The position numbers were made by a program, and so were the translations under genes. From JALZUV01 sp964654855 (GTDB lineage: Bacteria > Pseudomonadota > Alphaproteobacteria > Rickettsiales > JALZUV01), in the NCBI GenBank assembly GCA_964654855.1, contig CAZZJS010000001.1:372001-436000 (forward strand): 64,000 nucleotides of DNA, in the 5' to 3' direction. The first letter of the stretch is position 1, and each line of letters begins with the position of its first letter. Below, piece by piece: positions 15,675 to 24,042 of the stretch. The notes under the pieces were generated by a model. That model was not told the DNA's origin, made no database searches, and saw only the letters and a list, made by a program, of their open reading frames with translations.

Positions 15675-16480
15675 GCGCAATGCCCGCATTGAATCGCGGG
15701 TAGGTAGGCTGGGTGATTGCGATCACTTTCCAATAAGGGATGATCACAATTCGGACATAAGCTTACATCTTTAGCAGGTTTATTTCCATGCCCAACGGCG
15801 ATGCGTTCATCAAACACATAGCAGCTACCAATCCATTTACTTTTAGCCTCAGGTGTTTGCTCTAAATAGCGAACAATTCCACCTTCAAGCTGATATAAAT
15901 TTTCATAACCATTTTGCAACATCCAACTGGATAACTTTTCGCAACGAACCCCGCCTGTGCAAAACATGGCGATTTTTTGCGTTTTATCGAAGGTAGTTTG
16001 TACTTTTTCAATAATCTCAGAAAAACTACGCATTGGCCATAGAATGGCATTCTCAAATGTCCCTAAATAGGTCTCATACTCATTACGAGTATCAAGAATC
16101 GCCACATCAGGATCATCCACTAACGCATCCCATTCTTGAGGGGTGCATTGCTTGCCGCTTATGCAGACAGCATCAGGCGTTTCAATATCACCCATTGTGA
16201 TGATGCTTTTCTTCAGCTTTACTTTAGGCTTGGCGAAAGGATGATCCGTATCAATCGAATATTTAACATCTAAATCAGCAAAGCGTTTATCGGTTTGCAA
16301 ATGGTCGAGTACGAGTTTCACACTTTCCGCAGGGCCAGAGATAGTCGAGTTTAAGCCCTCAGGCGCAAGTAAGATCGTTCCACGTACATCATGCTCATCC
16401 ATCATTTTGCGCAAAGGAGTGCGCCATGCTTCATAATCATTGAAGTCAGCAAAGCGATAGAATGTTGCAATCGTCGTCAT
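15671..16480 (-). CDS. trhO: tRNA uridine(34) hydroxylase TrhO (rhodanese family)
   Basis: TrhO makes 5-hydroxyuridine at the wobble position of certain tRNAs, independently of prephenate. The 269-residue protein has an N-terminal acylphosphatase-like domain (about 1-95), a rhodanese domain with the catalytic loop FCTGGVRCEK (Cys174, Cys180) and a C-terminal four-Cys cluster (CPNC and CGHC), likely a zinc site. This matches the family formerly called UPF0176. It is convergent with the 382-residue gene, with a 4-base overlap of the stops, and 44 bases from divergent dapD. Confidence 0.93.
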   Translation of the reverse strand: MTTIATFYRFADFNDYEAWRTPLRKMMDEHDVRGTILLAPEGLNSTISGPAESVKLVLDHLQTDKRFADLDVKYSIDTDHPFAKPKVKLKKSIITMGDIETPDAVCISGKQCTPQEWDALVDDPDVAILDTRNEYETYLGTFENAILWPMRSFSEIIEKVQTTFDKTQKIAMFCTGGVRCEKLSSWMLQNGYENLYQLEGGIVRYLEQTPEAKSKWIGSCYVFDERIAVGHGNKPAKDVSLCPNCDHPLLESDRNHPAYLPAIQCGHCA

Positions 16481-16524
16481 GAGCGTTTACATACCGAAAA
16501 CCGCTGAAAAATCAAGGAGAGAGC

Positions 16525-17337
16525 ATGAACTACCAGCCAATTATCGAAAAAGCATGGAATGAACGCGATAGTCTTAACTATCAAACCAAGGGTGAAGTCC
16601 GTGAAGCGGTGGTGGAAACGCTGGACGCACTTGATAGCGGTTCTCTTCGTGTAGCAGAGCCTGCGGCAGAGGGCTGGAAGGTCAATGAATGGGCGAAGAA
16701 GGCGGTTTTATTGTCTTTTCGTCTAAACGATATGCAAGTGCTGCCCGGTGGCTGGGATAAAGTCCCGTCCAAATTTGTTGATTGGGGTGATGCACGTTTT
16801 CGCGAAGCGGGTTTTCGTGTCGTTCCCGGCGCTGTGGCGCGCCATTCGGCCTATATTGCGCCAAACGTAGTGCTTATGCCTTCTTTTGTTAATCTGGGTG
16901 CTTATGTTGATGAAGGTACTATGGTGGATACGTGGGCAACGATTGGCTCTTGTGCGCAGATTGGTAAGAACTGCCATATTTCTGGTGGTGCAGGTATTGG
17001 CGGTGTGTTGGAGCCTTTACAGGCGAATCCCGTTATTATTGAAGATAATTGCTTTATCGGCGCACGTTCAGAAGTAGCTGAAGGCGTGATTGTTGAAGAG
17101 GGCGCTGTGCTTTCAATGGGCGTGTATCTTGGTGCCTCAACGAAGATTCTGGATCGCGAGACAGGCGAGACTCATCGCGGTCGTGTGCCAGCTTATTCAG
17201 TTGTCGTTCCAGGGAACCTACCAGGAAAAAATCCGAATGACCCAGGGCTTTACTGCGCGGTGATCGTGAAAAAGGTAGATGCACAAACGCGCTCTAAAAC
17301 CGGTGTGAATGATATTTTACGCGAAGTAGCGGCTTAG
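16525..17337 (+). CDS. dapD: Tetrahydrodipicolinate N-succinyltransferase
   Basis: DapD succinylates tetrahydrodipicolinate with succinyl-CoA in the lysine and meso-DAP pathway, feeding peptidoglycan. The 270-residue protein has a helical N-domain, then left-handed beta-helix hexapeptide repeats (VDEGTMVDTWATIGSCAQIG, then VIIEDNCFIGARSEV) and the C-terminal VVPGNLPGKN segment. Length is standard (about 274). A GGAGAG Shine-Dalgarno precedes the ATG. It is monocistronic here; dapE is not adjacent. Confidence 0.96.
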   Translation: MNYQPIIEKAWNERDSLNYQTKGEVREAVVETLDALDSGSLRVAEPAAEGWKVNEWAKKAVLLSFRLNDMQVLPGGWDKVPSKFVDWGDARFREAGFRVVPGAVARHSAYIAPNVVLMPSFVNLGAYVDEGTMVDTWATIGSCAQIGKNCHISGGAGIGGVLEPLQANPVIIEDNCFIGARSEVAEGVIVEEGAVLSMGVYLGASTKILDRETGETHRGRVPAYSVVVPGNLPGKNPNDPGLYCAVIVKKVDAQTRSKTGVNDILREVAA

Positions 17338-17353
17338 TTATTAGCTTTTAGTT

Positions 17354-17974
17354 TTAGCCGTTAAAATGCTTGCGAGCTTCTGCAATTGCAAGGTTTAGTG
17401 TTTGTAACTCTTCGGGGCTATCCTCAGAAATGGCTTTAGCGCGAGTACGATATACGGCGTTTGCTTCTTCCAAAGTGGCGCCTGCACCTAATCCAAGTAT
17501 TTGTTGCCAATGATGTGGTGCGCCATTCCCGCTGCTTGTCGAGGCTGAAGCAGCAGAGGCTTTTGCGCTTTCTGTGAAGCCATGGAGTAAGACGGCTAAA
17601 TTGCCGATACCCCATTCTTCCATTTGTCGGAACTGACGAACTGCTAGATGCAGTGCATAGATATTATGCGCCAAGCTTTGCCAGCGATCACAGCACAGCG
17701 TAGAGGTTTGATTATCAATGCGTAGAATAACGGAAGCACCAGGGTGTTTGCTCAAATATTGTGTGGGCATTGGGCTGTTAATGTTAAGCGCATTGCAAGT
17801 TAGTTTAGCGGAGCTAATACCTGCTGTACGTGAGATTTCATCTTGCAAGAAAGCGACGGCTTCTTGCTCTCCCATTCCTTGTTGGAACTGATGATTAACA
17901 CCGCGCCTCAATCGTTCTGTTTGTAAAATATGGGCGGGCCACTTAAGGGGGCTATCGAGTTGTAATTCCGTCAT
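17354..17974 (-). CDS. J-domain-like protein with degenerate HPD motif
   Basis: A 206-residue protein. The N-terminal 140 residues match no family I know. The last 55 (WQQILGLGAGATLEEANAVY, then RTRAKAISEDSPEELQTLN) follow the J-domain pattern YxxLGL..A...EI..AYR..A...HPD.....M..LN.A. At the HPD position the sequence reads SED, so the tripeptide needed to stimulate DnaK ATPase is missing. It may be a J-like protein that does not activate DnaK. It is convergent with dapD, 16 bases apart. Confidence 0.7.
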   Translation of the reverse strand: MTELQLDSPLKWPAHILQTERLRRGVNHQFQQGMGEQEAVAFLQDEISRTAGISSAKLTCNALNINSPMPTQYLSKHPGASVILRIDNQTSTLCCDRWQSLAHNIYALHLAVRQFRQMEEWGIGNLAVLLHGFTESAKASAASASTSSGNGAPHHWQQILGLGAGATLEEANAVYRTRAKAISEDSPEELQTLNLAIAEARKHFNG

Positions 17975-18026
17975 GATCTCTCATCGATAACACAAAATAA
18001 GTTAAGGCCAAGTTAATGACCACTAA

Positions 18027-18881
18027 TCAACGTGCTGCGATGGCATGGAAATAGGCAGGTGTCTTATTCAAATGACAGCGCTTAAACATATCCTTCAGAG
18101 TGCCGACTCCTAAGCGGCGACGGTTTCGGTTTGAGATCATGTCATTAAGCGTTTTTGATACACTCTCTCTCTGAGTAGAAGCGATCTGCTCATATTTAGA
18201 TTGAAAAATGGTAGGGAAATATTGAGCCGCGCGCTGGCCGATAGCAGCTGCATCATTGGCATGTAGTTGCATACGATTTTTAACCAAAGTTTCATCTACA
18301 TTCTTATCTTGTTTAGAGCGCAGGTAATAGCCCCAATACTGAAATGCACAGTGATGGAATGCATATTGAGTGGTTAGTTGTTTTAAATGTTGCCTGCCGC
18401 GCAAGAAAGTCTGTGTTTGAGCTTGTTCCATCAATTCTTTTTCAATTTGATAGATAATCTTTGGGTTTCCGAGCTTTTTGGCAATGCTATAAACCGAGAC
18501 CCCTTCGATATTTTTGACACGTAAGTTTACGTCTGCGGCGACCATGAGGGCTACTAGCTTTTCATTCTCATTTTTAATGGCATTAAGTAGCGGATAATTT
18601 CGGTCTTTCGCTGCATTCACATCAGCACCGGCTTCAATCAAAGCTTTTGCAATCGGATAAGCTTCTTTGTCGCTTCTATCTGCAGCGGCTGCCAAGGCAG
18701 GCCAGCCATGTTCATCACGAGTATTTGGGTCAGCACCTTTTGTTAATGCTTGCTGCACTGATGTCGCTTGTCCAAAATAGGTGTGATAGATAAGTGTATC
18801 GTTTAATGCATCATTGGCAGAAGCGTAAGAGCTTGCAAAAAGCATCAGAACCGTCACAAGTCTGGACAAATAAAATCTCAT
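18027..18881 (-). CDS. Exported ankyrin-repeat protein
   Basis: A 284-residue protein with a signal peptide (LMLFASSYASA, cleavage near residue 22) and three to four ankyrin repeats between about 28 and 150 (ALTKGADPNTRDEHGWPAL, then ALIEAGADVNAAKDRNYPLL and LMVAADVNLRVKN). The C-terminal 130 residues are helical and unassigned, with two Cys that could form a disulphide. Periplasmic ankyrin proteins mediate protein contacts; the partner is unknown. It is divergent from the SDR gene across 49 bases. Confidence 0.85.
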   Translation of the reverse strand: MRFYLSRLVTVLMLFASSYASANDALNDTLIYHTYFGQATSVQQALTKGADPNTRDEHGWPALAAAADRSDKEAYPIAKALIEAGADVNAAKDRNYPLLNAIKNENEKLVALMVAADVNLRVKNIEGVSVYSIAKKLGNPKIIYQIEKELMEQAQTQTFLRGRQHLKQLTTQYAFHHCAFQYWGYYLRSKQDKNVDETLVKNRMQLHANDAAAIGQRAAQYFPTIFQSKYEQIASTQRESVSKTLNDMISNRNRRRLGVGTLKDMFKRCHLNKTPAYFHAIAAR

Positions 18882-18930
18882 GTTAAAGATATAGGTCTAA
18901 TTGGGGTTAACTTAAAGGGCTGTCACACAA

Positions 18931-19818
18931 ATGTCAGAAACAAACCACTTATTTATCTTTGGCTTTGGTTATAGCGCCGCAGCTTTGGCGAAGCAGTTGA
19001 TGGAAGAAGGGTGGAAAATCTCCGCGACCTCGCGCCATGCTCCTCGTCGTCGTGAAATGCAGCGTTTAGGTATTCAGGCTTTTGACTTTCCTGATGATAT
19101 GATTTCTGACGCGTTAAAAGAATCTACGCATTTGCTCTGCTCTGTATCACCGTTGAAGCTAGGTGATACGGTGCTCAACCATTATCAGGAAGCGGTTACA
19201 TCACAAAATTGGCAATGGATCGGGTATCTTTCCACCACAGGGGTTTATGGAAACCATGATGGCGAGTGGGTAGATGAAGCAACACCTGTTAAAGGAAATA
19301 ATGAACGTTTGCGTAGCCGTGTGGTTGCGGAACGTAAGTGGTTGGCGCTGTATAGTGACCATAACTTACCCGTTCATATATTCCGTCTAGCGGGTATTTA
19401 TGGACCGAGTAGGGGCGTACTCTCCAAGTTACGACGTGGGATGAAGCATCGTGTTTATAAAGAAGGGCAACTATTCTCTCGTACCCATGTGGCAGATATA
19501 GCTCGTGCGTTAAAGGCCTCCATGCAGCAACCACAGGCCAGCACAATTTATAATATTTGCGATGATCTACCAGCTCCCTCGCATGAAGTGGCAGAATTTG
19601 CGGCAAAAGAAATGGGAATTGCAGTGCCTCCTTTAGTCGATTGGAAAGAGGCAGCGCTGTCAGAAATGGCGCAAGAGTTTTATAATAGCAACCGTCAGGT
19701 GAGAAATGATCGTATCAAAGCCCTATTACCACAGGGTGAATGGTTGTATCCGACTTATGAGCAAGGTATTATAGCAGATATAAAAGCGCTAGGATTGAAG
19801 GAGAAAGCGAATGATTAA
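18931..19818 (+). CDS. SDR family NAD(P)-dependent epimerase/reductase
   Basis: An atypical short-chain dehydrogenase of 295 residues with a Rossmann nucleotide motif directly at the N-terminus (FIFGFGYSAAALAKQL), the substrate-side motif GYLSTTGVYGNHDGEWVDE and downstream RVVAERKW. The pattern resembles the YeeZ-type epimerase-like proteins of unknown substrate. Length is normal. The gene downstream overlaps by 8 bases. The ATG is preceded by a two-unit Pho-like motif that overlaps the start codon itself, which I treat as unlikely to be functional. Confidence 0.85.
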   Translation: MSETNHLFIFGFGYSAAALAKQLMEEGWKISATSRHAPRRREMQRLGIQAFDFPDDMISDALKESTHLLCSVSPLKLGDTVLNHYQEAVTSQNWQWIGYLSTTGVYGNHDGEWVDEATPVKGNNERLRSRVVAERKWLALYSDHNLPVHIFRLAGIYGPSRGVLSKLRRGMKHRVYKEGQLFSRTHVADIARALKASMQQPQASTIYNICDDLPAPSHEVAEFAAKEMGIAVPPLVDWKEAALSEMAQEFYNSNRQVRNDRIKALLPQGEWLYPTYEQGIIADIKALGLKEKAND

Positions 19819-20056
19819 AACCTGTATAACCGTTCTGGCTATCTTATTCGCTCTTACTGCTTGCGAAGATATGAGCAACATTAATGTCGCTACACAAGAT
19901 CAAATGTATGAATGGATGCATGGCAAGCCGCGTCCAAAGCCAGAGCCAGAGCAGATAGTGATTGATTCGCGATATTGTTACAAGTCGCAAACGGATGTGC
20001 TTTGCTATGACCAGCCGCAATTAGGTAAAGAAGATCAATTTATCGGCGCGCAATAG
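19811..20056 (+). CDS. Small lipoprotein, unknown function
   Basis: An 81-residue protein with a lipoprotein signal (VLAILFALTACEDMS; lipobox LTAC, modified Cys at residue 18) and a short mature part containing two more Cys that could form a disulphide. No family recognised. Its start overlaps the SDR gene stop by 8 bases, so it is co-transcribed with it. It precedes the rpmH promoter. Confidence 0.75.
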   Translation: MIKTCITVLAILFALTACEDMSNINVATQDQMYEWMHGKPRPKPEPEQIVIDSRYCYKSQTDVLCYDQPQLGKEDQFIGAQ

Positions 20057-20068
20057 CGAATTTGCGGC

Positions 20069-20097
20069 TTGACGCTAGCCGTATAAATGGTTATAAA
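20069..20097 (+). promoter_or_regulatory. Sigma-70-type promoter of rpmH
   Basis: TTGACG (20069-20074), a 17-base spacer and TATAAA (20092-20097), 37 bases before the rpmH ATG. The -10 is followed at once by the GC-rich CCGCGC, a discriminator of the kind that makes ribosomal promoters sensitive to ppGpp. The same string TATAAACCGCGC recurs upstream of pnp. Confidence 0.75.
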
Positions 20098-20133
20098 CCG
20101 CGCTTCTAAACGACGAAATATGAGAGAAACACG

Positions 20134-20268
20134 ATGAAACGTACTTTTCAGCCCAGCAATCTGGTTCGTAAACGCCGTCACGGCTTCCGTTCGCGTATGG
20201 CAACGAAAAACGGTCGTCAGGTGTTAAACCGTCGTCGTGCAAAAGGGCGTAAGCGCCTATCTGCGTAA
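20134..20268 (+). CDS. rpmH: Large ribosomal subunit protein bL34
   Basis: The 44-residue protein reads MKRTFQPSNLVRKRRHGFRS and then ends GRKRLSA, a full-length, typical bL34. It heads the conserved rpmH-rnpA-yidD-yidC order. GAGAAAC precedes the ATG, which lies about 37 bases after the promoter -10. The dnaA gene, found beside rpmH in many bacteria, is not present. Confidence 0.97.
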   Translation: MKRTFQPSNLVRKRRHGFRSRMATKNGRQVLNRRRAKGRKRLSA

Positions 20269-20280
20269 CGCTTTGTTCCT

Positions 20281-20625
20281 TTGGAACGCCTCAAAAAACG
20301 CTCTGAGTTTATTTTAGCTTCCAAGTCTCCGCATGTGTGGAAGCGTCCTGCATTTGTACTTCAGCTACGTTTGCGCACAGGTGGAGAGCATCCTCGTGTT
20401 GGGTTTACCGTTACAAAACGGCAGGGTAATGCTGTCATCCGTAATCGCATCAAGCGTCGTTTGCGTGAAGTCGTTCAGCAAAGTTTGGGCGCTCAACTGC
20501 AATCAGATTGCGATTATGTTTTTATTGGCCGTCGTTCCGCTGTAGAGGTTCCATTTGCTTTGCTAGAGCAAGAAATGAGTGAGGCCGTCAAACGTTTACA
20601 TCAGAAAGCGAGTAAAAGCGCATGA
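20281..20625 (+). CDS. rnpA: Ribonuclease P protein component
   Basis: RnpA is the protein cofactor of RNase P, which matures tRNA 5' ends. The 114-residue protein starts at a TTG 12 bases after the rpmH stop (ERLKKRSEF is the expected N-terminus) and carries the RNA-binding signature AVIRNRIKRRLREVV (about 50-64). Its stop overlaps the yidD start (ATGA). Confidence 0.95.
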   Translation: MERLKKRSEFILASKSPHVWKRPAFVLQLRLRTGGEHPRVGFTVTKRQGNAVIRNRIKRRLREVVQQSLGAQLQSDCDYVFIGRRSAVEVPFALLEQEMSEAVKRLHQKASKSA

Positions 20626-20846
20626 AGTGGCTCGCACTTAAGCTTATACGCGGCTATCAGCTTGTACTATCGCCGCTTATTGGGTGGAACTGTCGGTTTA
20701 CTCCTAGCTGCTCGGCTTATGCGACAGAGGCAATTTCTGTGCATGGGGTCTTGCGTGGTGGCGCGCTAACCGCTAAACGATTGCTAAGTTGTCGTCCCGG
20801 TGGCGGTAGTGGAATTGATAATGTTCCGCAAAAGACTGAAAAATAG
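20622..20846 (+). CDS. yidD: Membrane protein insertion efficiency factor YidD
   Basis: YidD is a small membrane-associated protein that aids YidC-dependent insertion. The 74-residue protein has an N-terminal amphipathic helix (LIRGYQLVLSPLIG) and the conserved CRFTPSCSAYATEAI with three Cys overall (CRFTPSC, and SCRPGG later). It overlaps rnpA by 4 bases and precedes yidC by 19 bases. Confidence 0.95.
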   Translation: MKWLALKLIRGYQLVLSPLIGWNCRFTPSCSAYATEAISVHGVLRGGALTAKRLLSCRPGGGSGIDNVPQKTEK

Positions 20847-20865
20847 AACAAAAAGAGATAGTTAA

Positions 20866-22629
20866 ATGGCTGGAATGCTAAACCAACAAGACCCTGACGA
20901 TACTAAACGCTTATTGATGGCTTTGCTTATCATTGGCTTCGGCTTGATTATTTGGCAAGTATTGTTTGAACAGCCGCGTCAACATGCCACACAAGTTCAA
21001 CGTCAAGAAGAGGTGGCGCGTCAGGAGAAGATGCAAGAAGCTCTCGCTGAGAACTATCAAGAAACCGTACAGGCAGATCGAGTGGTCGCGGAGCAGCAAG
21101 CGAATGCACAAGCCAAAGTTAGGATCCAATCTTCGGAAATTCAAGGTGCATTAGCACTTCAAGGTGGGCGCATTAACTATCTGAAATTGAATGACTATGC
21201 AGAAGATTTGGAAGAAGATAGTCCGTCTGTCGTGTTACTTCAACCAAGCGGTGTTGAATCTTACTTTATCGAATTTGGTTGGCTCGCGGGCGAAGGCTCG
21301 GTTAATGCAGTTTCACTACCGAATAGCCAGACCGTATGGCAGGCCGATAGTGAAACACTTTCACCAGAGAAGCCGGTAACGCTTTCATGGGAAAATGGGC
21401 AAGGTTTGCGCTTTGAAAGCACGATTACGCTCGAAGATTCCTATCTATTTAAAGTGAAGCAGCGTGTAATTAATACTTCTGCTTCCAATGTAGAGTTGCT
21501 GCCTTATGGCTATATTAACCGCACCTTTGAGGGGGAAGTATCACAGCTTCTTATCCTGCATGAAGGCCCAATTGGCGTGCTTGATGGTTCACTTTCTGAA
21601 ATCAGCTATGATGATTTGATGGAAGATGGCTCCAAGCGTTATGCCAATGCTGAGGGCTGGTTAGGAATTACCGATAAATACTGGCTCACTGCGCTTATCC
21701 CGCATCAAGGTGAGCCTTTCACGGGTAACTTCAAAGGCTATACGACTAAAAATGGCTATCACCGCTATCAGGCAGACTTTATGGGGCGTAGCCGTACGGT
21801 TGCACCTGGCACAAGCGATGAATATGAAAGCCTTGTATTCGCTGGTGCGAAGAAGCTTGAACTGCTCGATAAATATGGCGAGAAATACCAAGTTCCATTA
21901 CTAGATCGTGCTGTTGATCTAGGCTTCCTTTATTTCCTTACAAAGCCGATCTTTAAGGCTCTGACTTATCTATACAGCCATGTTGGCGATTTTGGTTTGG
22001 CGATTATCTTACTAACGATATTGATCAAGCTTGCCATGTATCCATTGGCAAATAAATCTTACGTCTCAATGAATGAGATGAAGCGCCTACAGCCAAAGCT
22101 AGCATCGCTTAAAGAGCGTTACGGCAATGATAAAATGCGTTTTCAGCAGGAGATGATGTCGCTTTACAAGAAAGAGAAAATCAACCCTGCAGCAGGCTGT
22201 TTACCGCTTTTAATTCAGATTCCGGTATTCTTCGCGCTCTATAAGGTGCTTTTCGTGACGATTGAGATGCGTCATGCGCCTTTCTATAACCTGATTGCAG
22301 ATCTTTCTGCAAAAGACCCGTCCAACATCTTTACGGGCTTTGGCTTGATCGAATGGGCTCCACCAGAATTCTTGCATTTGGGAATTCTAGCAATCCTTAT
22401 GGCTGTGACCATGTGGGTGCAACAGCAGCTTAACCCAAAACCAACTGATCCTGTACAGGCAAAGGTAATGGGCTGGTTGCCATGGATATTCATGGTGATT
22501 CTAGCCGGCTTCCCAGCAGGTTTATTGCTTTACTGGGTATGCAGTAACTTGCTCTCAATTGTTCAGCAATGGAGCATCAAGCTGCGTTACAATAAGCGTG
22601 AAAAGGCGCGTGCGGCAAATGATGGCTAG
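20866..22629 (+). CDS. yidC: Membrane protein insertase YidC
   Basis: YidC inserts and folds inner-membrane proteins, alone or with SecYEG. The 587-residue protein has an N-terminal signal-anchor (about 15-32), a long periplasmic beta domain (about 60-345), and the five-segment insertase core with KLAMYPLANKSYVSM, the cytoplasmic helical hairpin (LKERYGNDKMRFQQEMMSLY) and AAGCLPLLIQIPVFFALYKV. Length is typical of Gram-negative YidC. The following GNAT gene overlaps its end; the GTPase gene often found next (engB) is absent. Confidence 0.97.
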   Translation: MAGMLNQQDPDDTKRLLMALLIIGFGLIIWQVLFEQPRQHATQVQRQEEVARQEKMQEALAENYQETVQADRVVAEQQANAQAKVRIQSSEIQGALALQGGRINYLKLNDYAEDLEEDSPSVVLLQPSGVESYFIEFGWLAGEGSVNAVSLPNSQTVWQADSETLSPEKPVTLSWENGQGLRFESTITLEDSYLFKVKQRVINTSASNVELLPYGYINRTFEGEVSQLLILHEGPIGVLDGSLSEISYDDLMEDGSKRYANAEGWLGITDKYWLTALIPHQGEPFTGNFKGYTTKNGYHRYQADFMGRSRTVAPGTSDEYESLVFAGAKKLELLDKYGEKYQVPLLDRAVDLGFLYFLTKPIFKALTYLYSHVGDFGLAIILLTILIKLAMYPLANKSYVSMNEMKRLQPKLASLKERYGNDKMRFQQEMMSLYKKEKINPAAGCLPLLIQIPVFFALYKVLFVTIEMRHAPFYNLIADLSAKDPSNIFTGFGLIEWAPPEFLHLGILAILMAVTMWVQQQLNPKPTDPVQAKVMGWLPWIFMVILAGFPAGLLLYWVCSNLLSIVQQWSIKLRYNKREKARAANDG

Positions 22630-23107
22630 GGATGCAATCACGTTTCGTGATGCTGAATTAACGGATCTACCTGAACTGTCTGTCTTAGCGCACCGTATTT
22701 GGCGTGAGCATTATGTGCCGATTATAGGAAGCGGGCAGGTCGAGTACATGCTGGCGAAGTGGTATAACCTTGAGGCGCTAACTGAGCAAATGCAAGAAGC
22801 AGAACGTTTCACCCGTTTGGTAGAGATTGATGAGAAAATGGCTGGCTACATCCAATATGGCCGTAAAGACGATGCGATGTTCATCTATAAGGTCTATATT
22901 GAGCAAAAATACCGCGGGCGAGGGATCGGAAAGCAACTATTCGATCAAATCGGTTATTGTCCACTGGAATTAAGAGTGAATAAAGATAATGTAAATTCGA
23001 TTGCATTCTATAAACGCTATGGTTTTGAAGTTATTGATGAAAATATCCTTCAAATTGGCGATGGTTTCGTCATGGATGACTATGTAATGCGCTACGAGGG
23101 TGCATAA
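22619..23107 (+). CDS. GNAT family N-acetyltransferase
   Basis: A 162-residue acetyltransferase with the acetyl-CoA loop KYRGRGIGKQLFDQI and the C-terminal NSIAFYKRYGFEV strand-turn of the GNAT fold. The substrate is unknown. I take the start as ATG 22619 or 22622, since ATGATG overlaps the yidC stop; the frame is open further upstream but inside yidC. The 11-base overlap implies it is the last gene of the rpmH operon. Confidence 0.88.
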   Translation: MMARDAITFRDAELTDLPELSVLAHRIWREHYVPIIGSGQVEYMLAKWYNLEALTEQMQEAERFTRLVEIDEKMAGYIQYGRKDDAMFIYKVYIEQKYRGRGIGKQLFDQIGYCPLELRVNKDNVNSIAFYKRYGFEVIDENILQIGDGFVMDDYVMRYEGA

Positions 23108-23124
23108 AATTACCCCAGTTTGCC

Positions 23125-23153
23125 TTGTAACCCTAGGCTGGATGCCTTATATT
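23125..23153 (+). promoter_or_regulatory. Sigma-70-type promoter before the Bax-inhibitor family gene
   Basis: TTGTAA (23125-23130) and TATATT (23148-23153) are separated by 17 bases, 44 bases before the ATG at 23198, which itself has a strong GGAGG Shine-Dalgarno. Confidence 0.6.
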
Positions 23154-23197
23154 ATTAGTAAGTTTTTATTTTAACCGCATTTTGGAGGAAATCTAAC

Positions 23198-23959
23198 ATG
23201 GATATGTGGAATCAAGGCAATGCTAGCGTAGCACACAGCCAGTCGACAGAAGTTGATCAGGGGTTACGTAGCTACATGCTAAGTGTTTATAACTATATGG
23301 CAGGTGGTCTTGCGATCACTGGCGCACTTGCTCTTATGGCAGTGCAATCAGAGGCGCTTATGTCGCTTTTCTATCAATTGGTGCCATCGGTTGACGGCGG
23401 TTTGCCGTTAATTGCAGGAATGAAACCTCTCGGTTGGATCGTTGCCTTCGCACCGCTCGCTGTAGTGTTATTCCTCGGTATGCGTATTCAGAAGATGAGC
23501 TTCCAAGCAGCACAAATGGCCTTCTGGGGTTTTGCGGCACTGATGGGCTTGTCTATGTCTAACATCTTCTTGATGTATACAGGTGGCTCGATCGCTCGTG
23601 TATTCTTTATCTCCGCTATTACCTTTGGTGCAATGAGCCTCTATGGCTATACCACCAAACGTGATCTAAGTGGTATGGGGAGCTTCCTGATTATGGGTGT
23701 TATCGGTATTATCGTGGCGTCGATTGTGAATATCTTCCTTGCGAGCACAATGTTGCACTTTGCGATTAGTGTGATCGGTGTGTTGCTCTTTGTAGGCCTT
23801 ACAGCTTACGATACACAGCGTATCAAGAACACTTATTATGCATTGCAAGGTTCAGGTGAGTTTATGGGTAAATCAGCGGTAATGGGTGCTTTGAGCCTGT
23901 ATCTCGACTTTATCAACCTGTTTATCATGTTGCTGCGTCTCTTCGGTGAGCGCCGTTAA
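23198..23959 (+). CDS. Bax inhibitor-1/YccA family membrane protein
   Basis: A 253-residue inner-membrane protein with seven hydrophobic segments and the family hallmarks FFISAITFGAMSLYGYTTK and GLTAYDTQRIKNTY plus the C-terminal LYLDFINLFIMLLRLFG. The family contains pH-sensitive calcium leak channels and the FtsH-interacting YccA; the role here is not shown. It is transcribed alone between its own promoter and a terminator. Confidence 0.94.
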   Translation: MDMWNQGNASVAHSQSTEVDQGLRSYMLSVYNYMAGGLAITGALALMAVQSEALMSLFYQLVPSVDGGLPLIAGMKPLGWIVAFAPLAVVLFLGMRIQKMSFQAAQMAFWGFAALMGLSMSNIFLMYTGGSIARVFFISAITFGAMSLYGYTTKRDLSGMGSFLIMGVIGIIVASIVNIFLASTMLHFAISVIGVLLFVGLTAYDTQRIKNTYYALQGSGEFMGKSAVMGALSLYLDFINLFIMLLRLFGERR

Positions 23960-23984
23960 ACGCATTGCAGTAAGCAAAATAATG

Positions 23985-24013
23985 AAAAAGGGAGGCTTCG
24001 GCTTCCCTTTTTT
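23985..24013 (+). terminator. Intrinsic terminator after the Bax-inhibitor family gene
   Basis: Stem AAAAAGGGA with TCCCTTTTT plus three inner pairs (one G-T), loop TTCG, followed by a T-run. It lies 26 bases after the stop. Confidence 0.88.
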
Positions 24014-24042
24014 GTTATGGGTTGAAGTGAGGGAGATTCATT

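Noticed and set aside
18920..18937. CTGTCAC and ATGTCAG at an 11-base period, a Pho-like pair
   Set aside because: It overlaps the ATG of the SDR gene, so a -10 would fall inside the gene; only two units are present.
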